64,000 bases of DNA, from NCBI GenBank assembly GCA_031412335.1, contig JANOCT010000022.1:52421-116420 (forward strand), in the 5' to 3' direction. Below are positions 8,206-16,086 of this stretch, piece by piece. This DNA comes from JBBQYA01 sp031412335. GTDB taxonomy: Bacteria; Bacteroidota; Bacteroidia; Sphingobacteriales; Sphingobacteriaceae. How positions within the stretch are numbered: position 1 is the first letter of the stretch; each line of letters starts with the position of its first letter. The position numbers and the translations under genes are program-made. The notes beneath the pieces were generated by a model. The model saw only the letters and a program-made list of their open reading frames with translations. It searched no databases and had not been told where the DNA came from.

Positions 8206-8967
8206 TCATTTGTAAATCCGTTTTTCAAGTAAAACTTTTTTGCTGTCATAAACAACGTATTTCTCAGTCCACCGGATTTTGTTGTCATAAGTATAAAAGT
8301 ATTCTTCAAGGAACCAATGTCTAGTTCCGCCAATTAGTCTAACCATTTTCCCCGTTTCTTTGTCAGTGAGTGTTGGCATGTTGCTGTAAATTTTATCACC
8401 AAACTGATTGTATTTACTTTCTTCAATCGAAGTTATTGTGTCGTTCGTTAGTCTTTGATTTAGTATTTCTTGTCCAAGTGAATTGTATTTTCTTTGCTCA
8501 AGGAATGTGTTATTGTTAAATGAGTGGATTATTGTTGTCGGATTGTTTAATGTGTCAAAGTCCGAATAAGTTTCCATTGTAAACCATTTACCGAAATATT
8601 CAGTTTTAGTAATTACTCTGTCCATGTGGTCAATAGCATAAAGGAATTTAGTTGTGTCTTTAGGTGATTTGTTGTTTTTGTCGTAAACTATAATTTTTTC
8701 GGTTAGAAGTCCTTTTTCATTATAATGATATTCATAACTCGCTCGAAGTTGTCGTTTGAAATAGTTAGAAGATTTGATAGTCCGTCCGTTGCTGTCGAAA
8801 TAGTAAATTGCCTTATAACCTTTCTGAGCACAGCAACTATTAAATGATTTTACGATTAACTTTTTTGTCCCTGGAAACTTTTCATTTTCCACGTCAATAG
8901 ATTGTCCAAATGAAATTGTTGTCAGTAGGAGAAGTAAGGTTAAAAAAAATAAGTAATATCCTTTCAT
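8206..8967 (-). CDS. Secreted protein with YD/RHS-like repeats
   Basis: 253 residues. The signal peptide MKGYYLFFLTLLLLLTTISFGQ is followed by short repeats of the form YxxxGxxxxxxxxY (KAIYYFDSNGRTIKSSNYF, YEYHYNEKGLLTEKIIVYD, EQRKYNSLGQEILNQ, ESKYNQFGDKIYSN), like the YD repeats of secreted wall-associated proteins. No enzymatic motif. It is the single gene of a cassette with matching ends at 8180-8196 and 8989-9003. Function unknown; a secreted surface or toxin-related role would be speculation. Confidence 0.75.
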   Translation of the reverse strand: MKGYYLFFLTLLLLLTTISFGQSIDVENEKFPGTKKLIVKSFNSCCAQKGYKAIYYFDSNGRTIKSSNYFKRQLRASYEYHYNEKGLLTEKIIVYDKNNKSPKDTTKFLYAIDHMDRVITKTEYFGKWFTMETYSDFDTLNNPTTIIHSFNNNTFLEQRKYNSLGQEILNQRLTNDTITSIEESKYNQFGDKIYSNMPTLTDKETGKMVRLIGGTRHWFLEEYFYTYDNKIRWTEKYVVYDSKKVLLEKRIYK

Positions 8968-9284
8968 AATTTATTTCTGTCGTCTTTTAGCCTGACCGAT
9001 AACGGTTGGCAGATTTGCGATTGGCTGGATTTTTACTACAAATGATTATTCGGAGCACTGAGTTTGGACTTGGTTAAATTGTGAAATATAGATTAAAGTA
9101 TGCATTGAGGTCTGGAAATAAACTCCTAAAACTTCTATAAATTATGAGTTTAAAGGATTGTTTATTTGTAAATCAAGGATTTACTAACGCTGCGATGTTG
9201 TCTTGGAGACTACGGCGAACAGGGTCTTAGTTACAAATTCAGCTAAGCGTGAATTAGCGGCATTTCCTTATCAAATCGTTCTCC
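8968..9284. other. Intergenic region: attC-like left half plus double-hairpin repeat
   Basis: Positions 8989-9085 hold the left half of an attC-like site (box AGCCTGACCGATAAC, then GGTTGGCAGATTTGC and CGGAGCACTGAG). Its expected right arm is missing. The segment 9053-9122 resembles 2329-2400, and 9154-9224 is a well-preserved double-hairpin repeat. The insertion of repeats probably broke the array here. No gene is seen. Confidence 0.6.
9154..9224 (+). repeat. Dispersed double-hairpin repeat, copy 3
   Basis: Keeps GATTGTTTATTTGTAAATC, ATTTACTAACGCTGCGATG and TCTTGGAGACTACGGCGAAC. Same orientation as the copies at 159, 12162 and 13015. It sits directly next to the truncated attC-like site. Confidence 0.75.
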
Positions 9285-10043
9285 TTAATCAAGTGTATAA
9301 GTCAACCTAACAGTTATTCTAGCTGTTTTGTACTTACTATATGTATCAAAATTCCCACCGTAGCTATCTTCTTCAATTGAACCCTTTCCTGTAATTTGAA
9401 ATACCCCCATGGAAGCATCTTTCAACTTTCCCAAATGGCCATCAGCTGTAGTGACAATCTTTTGTGCTCTTTCTAGGGCATCTTTTGAACCCTTTTCAAT
9501 TAGGTTCTGCTTTAAACTTGGAAGATCCGAGTATGTATACTGAATGGAACTGCCTTCGAATTCAATTCCTGAGTTTATCAACTCAGATGTTTTATCCACA
9601 ACGTTCTCAATTTTCTTCATCAAAGCAGAATTACCTTGACTACTAAATGTAACATTTTGAGTTGCAATATAACCATCAAAAATTTCCTCAGTTCTGATTT
9701 GATCATCTTTGGTTTCTATTGTTGATGTTCTGAATGATTTCTGAAATCTAATACCTCCAAAACTAAACTCAGATTCTTGAAAACCCTTTGAAAGAAAAAA
9801 TAACTTCACCTTTTCTTTGTCCGAATTGATTGTTGTGTAAGCATCCTTTGCTAACATTTCTTTGGCGTTAAAACTACCTGACCAATAGATTTCGTCTGAC
9901 TCAAAATCTCGGGTTCCCAAGCCTACTACAGATATTGAATCTTGGGCTGCATTTCTATTCTTAAAGGCTGTACCCAAAATAATTGCGGTCACTATAATGG
10001 ATATACCAATAATCAAAGGGGAAAGTAATTGTTGAGCTTTCAT
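9285..10043 (-). CDS. SIMPL-domain (DUF541) membrane-anchored protein
   Basis: 252 residues when started at MKAQQLLSPLIIG; the 14 codons further upstream look spurious. A single N-terminal transmembrane helix (LLSPLIIGISIIVTAIILG) is followed by a SIMPL/DUF541 domain: DSISVVGLGTRDFESDEIYW near residue 38, LLFLSKGF-like helix, and the closing strand KTARITVRLTYTLD. SIMPL proteins form periplasmic oligomers; some are linked to envelope stress, but no enzymatic role is known. It is the only gene in this unit. An AACGGTTTGCAGCTTGG motif 75 bp upstream resembles an attC left arm, but I could not find its partner box. Confidence 0.8.
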   Translation of the reverse strand: MKAQQLLSPLIIGISIIVTAIILGTAFKNRNAAQDSISVVGLGTRDFESDEIYWSGSFNAKEMLAKDAYTTINSDKEKVKLFFLSKGFQESEFSFGGIRFQKSFRTSTIETKDDQIRTEEIFDGYIATQNVTFSSQGNSALMKKIENVVDKTSELINSGIEFEGSSIQYTYSDLPSLKQNLIEKGSKDALERAQKIVTTADGHLGKLKDASMGVFQITGKGSIEEDSYGGNFDTYSKYKTARITVRLTYTLD

Positions 10044-10430
10044 TCTTAATTTTTTAAAAATTAAATGTATCAATAATAATTGCAAAGTTCTAAAAAAACT
10101 GGTTCAATGTCAATTGAAAAACAACAAACGGTTTGCAGCTTGGATGTGAGATATTCATTCGTGGATGGATAACATCTGTTCGGGAATATATTTTGTAGTC
10201 TTGTGAATTTATAGGGTAAGATCTATAAAATAAGTAAAGTTTTTACTTTGTTCTGTCGGGTTGTAAGGATTAAAGGTTTCTGGTTTTTGATTAGATGCCA
10301 AGAATTGTTTAGTTTACCGGACAACAATAGTTTTAGACTACTTAATTTTTTAAATGGATAATAAATCCTACGCTAAGGGTTTGGAAACGAATATTCCGAA
10401 GAGCGGAGTATTGTCGTAAAGTATTTCTCC
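10044..10430. other. Intergenic region with attC-like arm and repeat
   Basis: Contains a possible attC-like left arm at 10120-10140 (AAACGGTTTGCAGCTTGG) without a partner, and the second dispersed repeat at 10346-10411. The rest is AT-rich and I see no gene or promoter. Confidence 0.45.
10346..10411 (+). repeat. Second dispersed repeat, copy 1
   Basis: Reads TAAATGGATAATAAATCC, TACGCTAAGGGTTTGGAAAC and ATTCCGAAGAGCGGAGT. It shares most positions with 13095-13160. TCCGAAGAGCGGA can form a 4 bp stem. Both copies lie just beyond the 3' end of a minus-strand gene. Confidence 0.6.
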
Positions 10431-10724
10431 TTAAAAATACAATGATATACTTGCTAGTATTCCGCATGCAAGAGCAATAAATAACCATTTAACGTTCGAT
10501 GAACTTTTAATTCCTATTTCTTTGCGCCCATGTTTGCTTAAAAATATAAATGGTGCAATTGCAGAAATCACCATTACAAGTCCGATTTAGCCATATTTTC
10601 CGAAGGAATTAGCTTGAAGAACTAATATAAATCTTGGAATACAAATAATGAGAATTAGAAATAATCCAAACTTCAAATTAAAACTAAAAAATTTATTCCA
10701 AAATGGTTTTAGTTCGTTTGCCAT
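10431..10724 (-). pseudogene. Small membrane protein gene with in-frame stop
   Basis: A reading frame absent from simple ORF lists because of one internal stop. Starting at ATG 10724 it reads MANELKPFWNKFFSFN, a hydrophobic helix (FGLFLILIICIPRFILVLQ), ANSFGKYG, then TAA at 10587-10589, and continues in the same frame as IGLVMVISAIAPFIFLSKHG, RKEIGIKSSSNVKW and a last helix LFIALACGILASISLYF before a stop at 10431. The continuity of a plausible 97-residue membrane protein across one stop suggests a nonsense mutation, for example TGG to TAA-type change at a Trp or Tyr position. The sequence recalls the N-terminal part of CPBP-type intramembrane protease proteins, which would make it truncated as well; that resemblance is tentative. 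Confidence 0.55.
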
Positions 10725-10837
10725 GATTTTTGGTAGGTGTTTTACTAAGAATTAAGAATTGTAGTATAGATTTTTTAGCAGACTATTTAGAACAGAGGGT
10801 CTGCATTTTTAGGTTTACGATTTTTTTGCGAGAAATT

Positions 10838-11941
10838 CTAGTATTCAGTTAGATCTATTTTAAAAATTTCATTAGTTTCTATATTTGTCCAGGTTCCAAC
10901 AATTTTATCATTAATTAATTTGGCTTCAATTTTTGCTTTTATTATCCAACCTTGCTTTTCTCCGTCATACTCAATAAGTGAAAAATGATTGTTTTTAAAA
11001 TTCCCCCTCCATATTATTGGTAATAGGGTTTTATCATACCAGTAATTCATTTTTAGTGAATTGTCAGCATTTATTTTTGATAATAAACAAGTTATTAAAT
11101 ATTTATTATTTATTTTCCCTTTATAAAATTTCGCTTCAGGATTTTGACAGATTATATTTTCCGAGCTACCGTTAATTAAATTTGTTCCATAAGTTGAAAG
11201 ATATTTATTTACTTCATTATAAGAGAAACTATTTTTATATTCAGATAAATCATCAATGGCTCTTATTGCATGACTAGAACATCGTCCCCTTACAAATTGA
11301 ATACTATCTTTTTCGAAATAATATATAGGATAGTTTAAATTGTTATCGTTTACAAATTGTATACAGTCTTCATACAATTCTATCTGTTGTTCAATTGTTT
11401 CTTTTTCATCTGCAGTATTATTGTTGTTTTTAAGCGAAAATTTAATTTCGGATAAATATTTTTGTATTCTATTATTTACTTTGAGATTAAGAATTTTGGT
11501 AATTTCTTCTAAACCATTATTTGAAAATATATTTGAAAGTATTATTTGATTTCCTGTTCTTAAATCAAAATTTTGATATTGTTCAAAATCTTCAGGATAT
11601 GCTCCAGTAGATGATCCCTTTATCGTTATACTTAATATGTTTTTGGGAGAATTATTCTTTTTCCACTCATAAAAACTAACACTACCGCAACAATTATTTT
11701 TGTCAAAAGCTATCTTTTCAAAAGGATTATTTTTAAATTTATTAGGTAAATGTTCTAAATATTCTAGTTGAAGAAAAATATTTATTTTTTCTTCAACTCT
11801 TAAATTCTTTTTATATTCTATAAATGGAAATTTATTATCATCTACTACAGGTTTTAGATCGAAAATTTTAATTTCAGTGTTTTGAGAATAAATATTATTG
11901 AAGTTTAATATTATCGTAAAAATAAAAGCACATATTTTCAT
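10838..11941 (-). CDS. Secreted protein with DUF3298-like region
   Basis: 367 residues with a signal peptide (MKICAFIFTIILNFNNIYSQ). Residues about 85-160 (SFYEWKKNNSPKNILSITIKG, YPEDFEQYQNFDLRTGNQIILSNIF) resemble the DUF3298/RsiV-type fold, in which a FDLxTGxxxxLsdlF strand-loop-helix is diagnostic. The C-terminal third (SLIEYDGEKQGWIIKAKIEAKLINDKI with GTWTN) looks like a small beta-barrel of the lipocalin-like GTW type. Very Asn/Lys/Ile rich, about 27% GC by eye, lower than the restriction genes to the right. Role unknown; probably periplasmic. Stands alone. Confidence 0.7.
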   Translation of the reverse strand: MKICAFIFTIILNFNNIYSQNTEIKIFDLKPVVDDNKFPFIEYKKNLRVEEKINIFLQLEYLEHLPNKFKNNPFEKIAFDKNNCCGSVSFYEWKKNNSPKNILSITIKGSSTGAYPEDFEQYQNFDLRTGNQIILSNIFSNNGLEEITKILNLKVNNRIQKYLSEIKFSLKNNNNTADEKETIEQQIELYEDCIQFVNDNNLNYPIYYFEKDSIQFVRGRCSSHAIRAIDDLSEYKNSFSYNEVNKYLSTYGTNLINGSSENIICQNPEAKFYKGKINNKYLITCLLSKINADNSLKMNYWYDKTLLPIIWRGNFKNNHFSLIEYDGEKQGWIIKAKIEAKLINDKIVGTWTNIETNEIFKIDLTEY

Positions 11942-12161
11942 TTAGTTTCTTTGTTATTTTTTTCTTAAAGTTAAATTAAAAATTTTGGCTTTTAGCTCAG
12001 TAAAGAAATCTAAAGCACAAAACTTTAAGTCAGTATTAAACTATTTTGATTTAAAATAGGTTTATAGCAATATTAGTAAAAATGACAAAAAAAAACAGTA
12101 AAAAAGGCAAATAAATATTTTACTTTAAATGACTAAAATACCTTCATTAAGAAGTTGAATT

Positions 12162-12219
12162 TATATCAAGATTTACTAACGCTGCGAGGTAGTCTTGGAG
12201 TCTACGCCAAACGGGGATT
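12162..12219 (+). repeat. Dispersed double-hairpin repeat, copy 4 (5' shortened)
   Basis: Keeps AAGATTTACTAACGCTGCG, AGGTAGTCTTGGAGTCTACG and CCAAACGGGG, but lacks the first GATTGTTTATTTG segment. Same orientation as the other copies. Confidence 0.7.
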
Positions 12220-12311
12220 TATTAACTCTTCTATGTGTAATCTAAGACAACGCTAAACAAAGGGCAAACCTGCAAAACAAAAGAAATTTTATCTTAAGTT
12301 TTTTTGTTTTG

Positions 12312-12426
12312 AATTGCGTTGCCAAACGATGCGTTCTAAAATTGTAATGCATGTAACACCGACGCAAATAATGCGTTGCCAAAAGATGCGTTTTAAAATC
12401 GTAACGCATCAAACACCAACGCAATT
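12312..12426 (+). repeat. Two tandem nested inverted repeats upstream of HTH gene
   Basis: Two units of about 57 bp (12312-12369 and 12370-12426) in direct repeat. Each begins TGCGTTGCCAAA and ends AACACC(A/G)ACGCAA. The second unit has a perfect inner stem GATGCGTT/AACGCATC with a 10-base loop, and an outer stem TGCGTTG/CAACGCA; the first is the same with a few mismatches. They end 22 bases before the start codon at 12448. They could be the operator of that gene, a structured leader, or a REP-type repeat. Confidence 0.7.
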
Positions 12427-12447
12427 TTTAATTTTTAAAAAAAACTT

Positions 12448-12972
12448 ATGAAAAATGAATATCAGGATTTATATATAACAATAAGAGAAATATCAGATCT
12501 GCTAATGTTGCCAGAAACAACTGTAAACTCTTGGTTTCATAGAAAAAGCAATATTCCACCACGGTATTATGACTATATATCTGCTTTAAATATTTATCAA
12601 CAACAGCTAAAAGAAGAAGATTTAAGAACCGTATATACCAAATGGGAAAGCGACAATCGAACTTTTTTGAGATTGCAAAAAACAAATGAATTGCGAAAAC
12701 TTAAGCTAGATTTTGAAAAAAATACCTTGGCAATGCAAAAATTGCAACAGAAAGAAAGCCAATTGTTGAGGCGTTTGCATCTATCAACTTATTACCCACA
12801 ATTTCTAAGCATTAGTTTACAACAAACCGAAAACTTGCAATCATGGTGCAATTTGCTTTATCGACGATCTGCTTTTGATTTGGGTTTAATAAAGTTAAAG
12901 ATTCAAAAATTGGAAGAGGAAAAAATAAGCTTGGCTGCTAAAATAGGGTATTGGGAAAGTATTTTAATCTGA
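12448..12972 (+). CDS. HTH/coiled-coil protein of unknown function
   Basis: 174 residues. Residues 8-40 (YITIREISDLLMLPETTVNSWF then HRKSNIPP) read as a helix-turn-helix with a MerR/excisionase-like wing, suggesting DNA binding. Residues 55-115 are a charged heptad-rich coiled coil (NELRKLKLDFEKNTLAMQKL and on), and residues 140-174 form a second one (LIKLKIQKLEEEKISLAAKI). There is no catalytic motif. The start is fixed by the tandem hairpins ending just upstream. Plus-strand orientation sets it apart from the surrounding minus-strand genes. I infer a small DNA-binding regulator or structural protein, possibly acting on the adjacent repeats; I do not recognise a named family. Confidence 0.7.
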   Translation: MKNEYQDLYITIREISDLLMLPETTVNSWFHRKSNIPPRYYDYISALNIYQQQLKEEDLRTVYTKWESDNRTFLRLQKTNELRKLKLDFEKNTLAMQKLQQKESQLLRRLHLSTYYPQFLSISLQQTENLQSWCNLLYRRSAFDLGLIKLKIQKLEEEKISLAAKIGYWESILI

Positions 12973-13014
12973 ATACTGGGCGTTGTTTAATGGTTTTGAT
13001 ATTGAGGAGTTTGA

Positions 13015-13088
13015 AAAGGGATTGTTTATTTGTAAATCAGAGATTTACTAACGCTGCGACGTAGTATAGGAGACTACTGCAAACAGAA
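13015..13088 (+). repeat. Dispersed double-hairpin repeat, copy 5
   Basis: GGATTGTTTATTTGTAAATC, AGAGATTTACTAACGCTGCG, ACGTAGTATAGGAGACTACT. It runs straight into a copy of the second repeat at 13095. Confidence 0.75.
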
Positions 13089-13094
13089 TAAAAT

Positions 13095-13160
13095 TTTTTA
13101 CATGGATTATAAATCTTATGATAAGGCTTCGAAATTACAAATTCCGAAGAGCGGAGTTTC
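13095..13160 (+). repeat. Second dispersed repeat, copy 2
   Basis: ATGGATTATAAATCTTATG, ATAAGGCTTCGAAATTACAA, ATTCCGAAGAGCGGAGT; clearly homologous to 10346-10411. It ends at the stop codon of the OLD-like gene and may supply its 3' end. Confidence 0.6.
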
Positions 13161-14605
13161 TACAAAATTCTGTTAGAAGTAGTTTTTTGCAAGAAATCTA
13201 ATTCTTTATCAAAAAGTTTTGAAAAAGTTTTAAAGTCATTTATTTGGCTTGCTATTATTTCAGCATATTTTGCTTTTATCAAACCTTTAGTTTCTCTATT
13301 TGACTCTTCTATTTCTTTCTTTGCTTCTTTAGCAATTTCTTCATTAATATTAAAATAGTAATCTTCTAACGAAGCTTTTTTTAACTCAATATATCTTGAA
13401 CCTAATTTATTTTGAATGCGATCTACTTTAGCTTTTATAGATGCATCCATCTTAATGGTATTGTCAATTATTATAAAGTATTTATCAAAATAGTAAGGAT
13501 TACATTTTATTAAAGTGTTTAACTTTTCTAATTCTAAAATAGTTTCTGCTAAATTCAATGATTTGACAACACCTGAAGCTGATACAAATTGTATGTTTTT
13601 TATAATTCCTCGTACTCTTAAAACATCTAAAATAATTTGTAAAGAATATTCCTCTAAAATACCATAATTTTCAGGATAGCCAATATCTGTAATGTCTGCC
13701 CCTAACATTTTACTGACTATATAAGCGCATTCTGATCCAGAATAACCTTTACTGTAATTTTTTTCTTTCCAATTTTGGTGATCATCTATTTCTAATGGTT
13801 TACCATTATTTATAGGATACACTTTTTGATTTTTAAATTTTGCTCCTGAGCTAATTATAAATGGGCTATGTGTTGAAATAAAAAAAAGTATTTTATTTCT
13901 GTTTTCAGGCTTTATTTCATTGTAAAGTAAATCAAGAATTTTTGGAATATCTTTTTGAAGATTTGGATGAAGATTATTTTCAGGTTCTTCAAGTATAATA
14001 ATTTTTATAGAATTTGTATCAGCTACAATCCAATCATATAAAAAATGCTTTAAATTATACAAAACTTTTAATCCATCAGCAATCATTGAGGGATCAATAT
14101 TACCGAGTTCGCTTTCAAAAATTAGTCTGCCATTATCTTGATTAAATGGATCATCATTATCTACAAACTTTTTAGCTACTAATTCACCATGACCAATTTC
14201 TTTTAAAAAATTATTAAATTTTATTAATGATTCTGTATTTCCAATTCCAATTGCTGTAAGAAAAGTAGCCTTAGCTTTAAGCCCGTTTACACCTTTTTCT
14301 CCATCTGAATTTGAAATAAGTAAATATAAATCAGGGTTCAAATTGCCTAATTGATCAACTTTATTTGGATTTTGAACATTCCAAATTAATGATTGGGTTT
14401 CACCATTATACAAGAATTCATTTATGCTTAATGGCCCAAAGAATTGGCGAGCATTTGTTGGATCTTTCAAATATGAAAGGGCATTGAGAATACTAGTTTT
14501 ACCACTTCCATTTTGACCAACAAAATAATTCACATAGTCAAATTCTTCTATAATAATCTCCTCTTTAATTCTTTTGAAATTTTTAATTTTTAATTTTGTT
14601 TCCAT
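13160..14605 (-). CDS. OLD-family-like ABC ATPase with TOPRIM-like C-terminus
   Basis: 481 residues. Walker A GQNGSGKT at 30-37, Walker B IIILEEPENNLHP at about 202-214, and an H-loop FFISTHSPFII at 242-252 make an SMC/RecF-like ATPase. The region from about 312 (YGILEEYSLQIILDVL, then YFIIIDNTIK at 376-385 and ELKKASLEDYYF at 408-418) has the spacing of the TOPRIM nuclease domain in OLD proteins, with the conserved Glu and Asp kept in altered surroundings. OLD-like proteins act in DNA cleavage and often in phage defence; with no partner gene here the role is inferred. The gene sits in a unit whose ends (13172-13188 and 14620-14639) are partly complementary. Lower GC than the restriction genes nearby. 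Confidence 0.8.
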   Translation of the reverse strand: METKLKIKNFKRIKEEIIIEEFDYVNYFVGQNGSGKTSILNALSYLKDPTNARQFFGPLSINEFLYNGETQSLIWNVQNPNKVDQLGNLNPDLYLLISNSDGEKGVNGLKAKATFLTAIGIGNTESLIKFNNFLKEIGHGELVAKKFVDNDDPFNQDNGRLIFESELGNIDPSMIADGLKVLYNLKHFLYDWIVADTNSIKIIILEEPENNLHPNLQKDIPKILDLLYNEIKPENRNKILFFISTHSPFIISSGAKFKNQKVYPINNGKPLEIDDHQNWKEKNYSKGYSGSECAYIVSKMLGADITDIGYPENYGILEEYSLQIILDVLRVRGIIKNIQFVSASGVVKSLNLAETILELEKLNTLIKCNPYYFDKYFIIIDNTIKMDASIKAKVDRIQNKLGSRYIELKKASLEDYYFNINEEIAKEAKKEIEESNRETKGLIKAKYAEIIASQINDFKTFSKLFDKELDFLQKTTSNRIL

Positions 14606-14632
14606 TGAGTTTTATTTGAGATTAAAATTACC

Positions 14633-14763
14633 GCTAAATTTTTGTGGGTTTAAGAAATTGGTGATTTCAAAGTACAAAACTTTTTGCTGGCAATGAATTT
14701 GTCAAGAAGAACAAAGCTTCATTTAACCACAGAACCGCCAATTTCTTGTAGGTGCTGTTAGCT
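14633..14763 (-). repeat. attC-like site G
   Basis: The left arm AAGAAATTGGTG (14652-14663) pairs with CGCCAATTTCTT (14736-14747). CTTCATTTAACCACAGAACC is shared with site C at 7120-7150. The right end box GTTAGCTGTAGTGC (14757-14770) is complementary to GCATTACAGCTAAC at 16081-16094 (13 of 14). The left outer arm is diverged. Confidence 0.7.
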
Positions 14764-14781
14764 GTAGTGCTTTTTGTCGGT

Positions 14782-16011
14782 TTAGTTTTTGGTGAATTTT
14801 ACTTCATAAAGTTTCTCAAGTTGTCTAAAATTAAATTCAATATAATTATTCTTGAAATAAGAACTTGAAGATTTAAATATTGAATTGTCATAGTAAGTTA
14901 CTTCTGTTTTAAATAAACTCAATAAGTTATTCGGCAATGCAACTATTTCTTGTTTATTGAAATCAATTTTAACTTCTGAAGTTTGAATAGAATCTTTCGT
15001 TACATTTCTATATTCGTTCCATGTGCATGTACATACTGCTCTACCATCAGTTGCATAAGCTTTTGCAGTAAATGATATCTCAGTTATTCCATATGGGCCA
15101 CCATATCCATGCTCATCTCCACTGCCTGAACTTTTTCTACATCTAATTGATGTTCTATCAATTTTCCAGCCTTCTCTGGAAGGATTTACAATATTGAATT
15201 GTCTTGGAACTTCCCTTTCATTATTACTACCAGAAGTAGCTGAAACACTACCTGTTTGACCATTACTTTCTTCTCTTTCTTCGTAATTTACTTTGAAGAA
15301 TACTTTTACGGTTCCAATATGGTTTGGAACAACTATAAATTTAGGTGAAAATTGGTATTCCTTGTCTCTGCCTAAAAATTGCTTTTTATATAAAAATAGT
15401 TTAAATACATTTAAGGTGTCTGGGTTAAATAAATCTAGTTCTGTCAAAGGAATAGTAAAGGAAATTAACTTATCGCTGCTTATTGAAGAAACAGGAATTG
15501 TCTTACCTCTAAATAATATATAATTTTTAGAGTTATTGAGTCGAACACCTTTGATGTCAATGGTGATATTTTTATTTTGCACTGTCGTAATTAATGGGAC
15601 TTTATAGAATAATGGTGAAGGGTATTTGTCAGAGCCTATTAATCTTGCGGATGAACTTTCAATTATCGCAGCTATGTCTTCAAATTTGGTAGTCAATTCT
15701 TCAATTGGTTGATTTAATTTAGTTTGAATGGAATTAATATCATTCAAAATTGCTAGTTCTTTTTGAGTTAATTTTCTATCAAGGTCGTCACTTAAATATT
15801 TAAGATTACCTGTTAAGTACGCTGTGTAATTAGCAAGGTTCATGTACAATGTTCGTTGCTGGTCAGATAAAATGTTGTCTGCTTTTGTTAAAGCATTATT
15901 AACTGTTTCGTCAAGGGCTTTCGCTCCAACGACTAATGTTGCAGCGGTTTGGGCTTTCGCCATTGTCAAGCTAATTAATAGCACAAGTGTCAATAAGGAT
16001 TTTTTTTGCAT
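14782..16011 (-). CDS. Secreted protein of unknown function, coiled-coil N-terminus
   Basis: 409 residues. The signal peptide MQKKSLLTLVLLISLTMAKAQ is followed by a helical region (residues 25-120; TADNILSDQQRTLYMNLANY, LDRKLTQKELAILNDINSIQ) likely to form a coiled coil. Residues 125-250 are beta-rich (IDIKGVRLNNSKNYILFRGK resembles an IPT/TIG-like strand pattern). A Ser/Gly/Asn linker near 255-270 precedes a C-terminal beta domain with a CTCTW motif. No enzymatic motif. It is the single gene of a cassette whose ends match at 14757-14770 and 16081-16094. Function unknown; probably extracellular or periplasmic. Confidence 0.75.
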   Translation of the reverse strand: MQKKSLLTLVLLISLTMAKAQTAATLVVGAKALDETVNNALTKADNILSDQQRTLYMNLANYTAYLTGNLKYLSDDLDRKLTQKELAILNDINSIQTKLNQPIEELTTKFEDIAAIIESSSARLIGSDKYPSPLFYKVPLITTVQNKNITIDIKGVRLNNSKNYILFRGKTIPVSSISSDKLISFTIPLTELDLFNPDTLNVFKLFLYKKQFLGRDKEYQFSPKFIVVPNHIGTVKVFFKVNYEEREESNGQTGSVSATSGSNNEREVPRQFNIVNPSREGWKIDRTSIRCRKSSGSGDEHGYGGPYGITEISFTAKAYATDGRAVCTCTWNEYRNVTKDSIQTSEVKIDFNKQEIVALPNNLLSLFKTEVTYYDNSIFKSSSSYFKNNYIEFNFRQLEKLYEVKFTKN

Positions 16012-16086
16012 GTTGTTGTTTTTATTTGTTGTGAATTTATATTTTTTGTAATGTCGGTCAAAGTTAGCAGTGTCGCCATAGCATTA

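Larger units (their letters stand above)
11942..12447. other. Intergenic region with repeats and hairpins
   Basis: About 500 bp. The first 200 bp are AT-rich and featureless. 12162-12219 is a 5'-shortened copy of the double-hairpin repeat. 12312-12426 holds two tandem nested hairpins immediately upstream of the HTH gene at 12448. Short minus-strand frames across the hairpins have no coding character. Confidence 0.6.

Noticed and set aside
12312..12426. CRISPR array
   Set aside because: Only two units, each internally palindromic, with no unique spacers and no cas genes in the window.
12242..12685. Minus-strand frames over the tandem hairpins and HTH gene
   Set aside because: The first reads the tandem hairpins, and its repeated MRW/MHYN phrases come from the DNA repeat; the second is antisense to the HTH gene.
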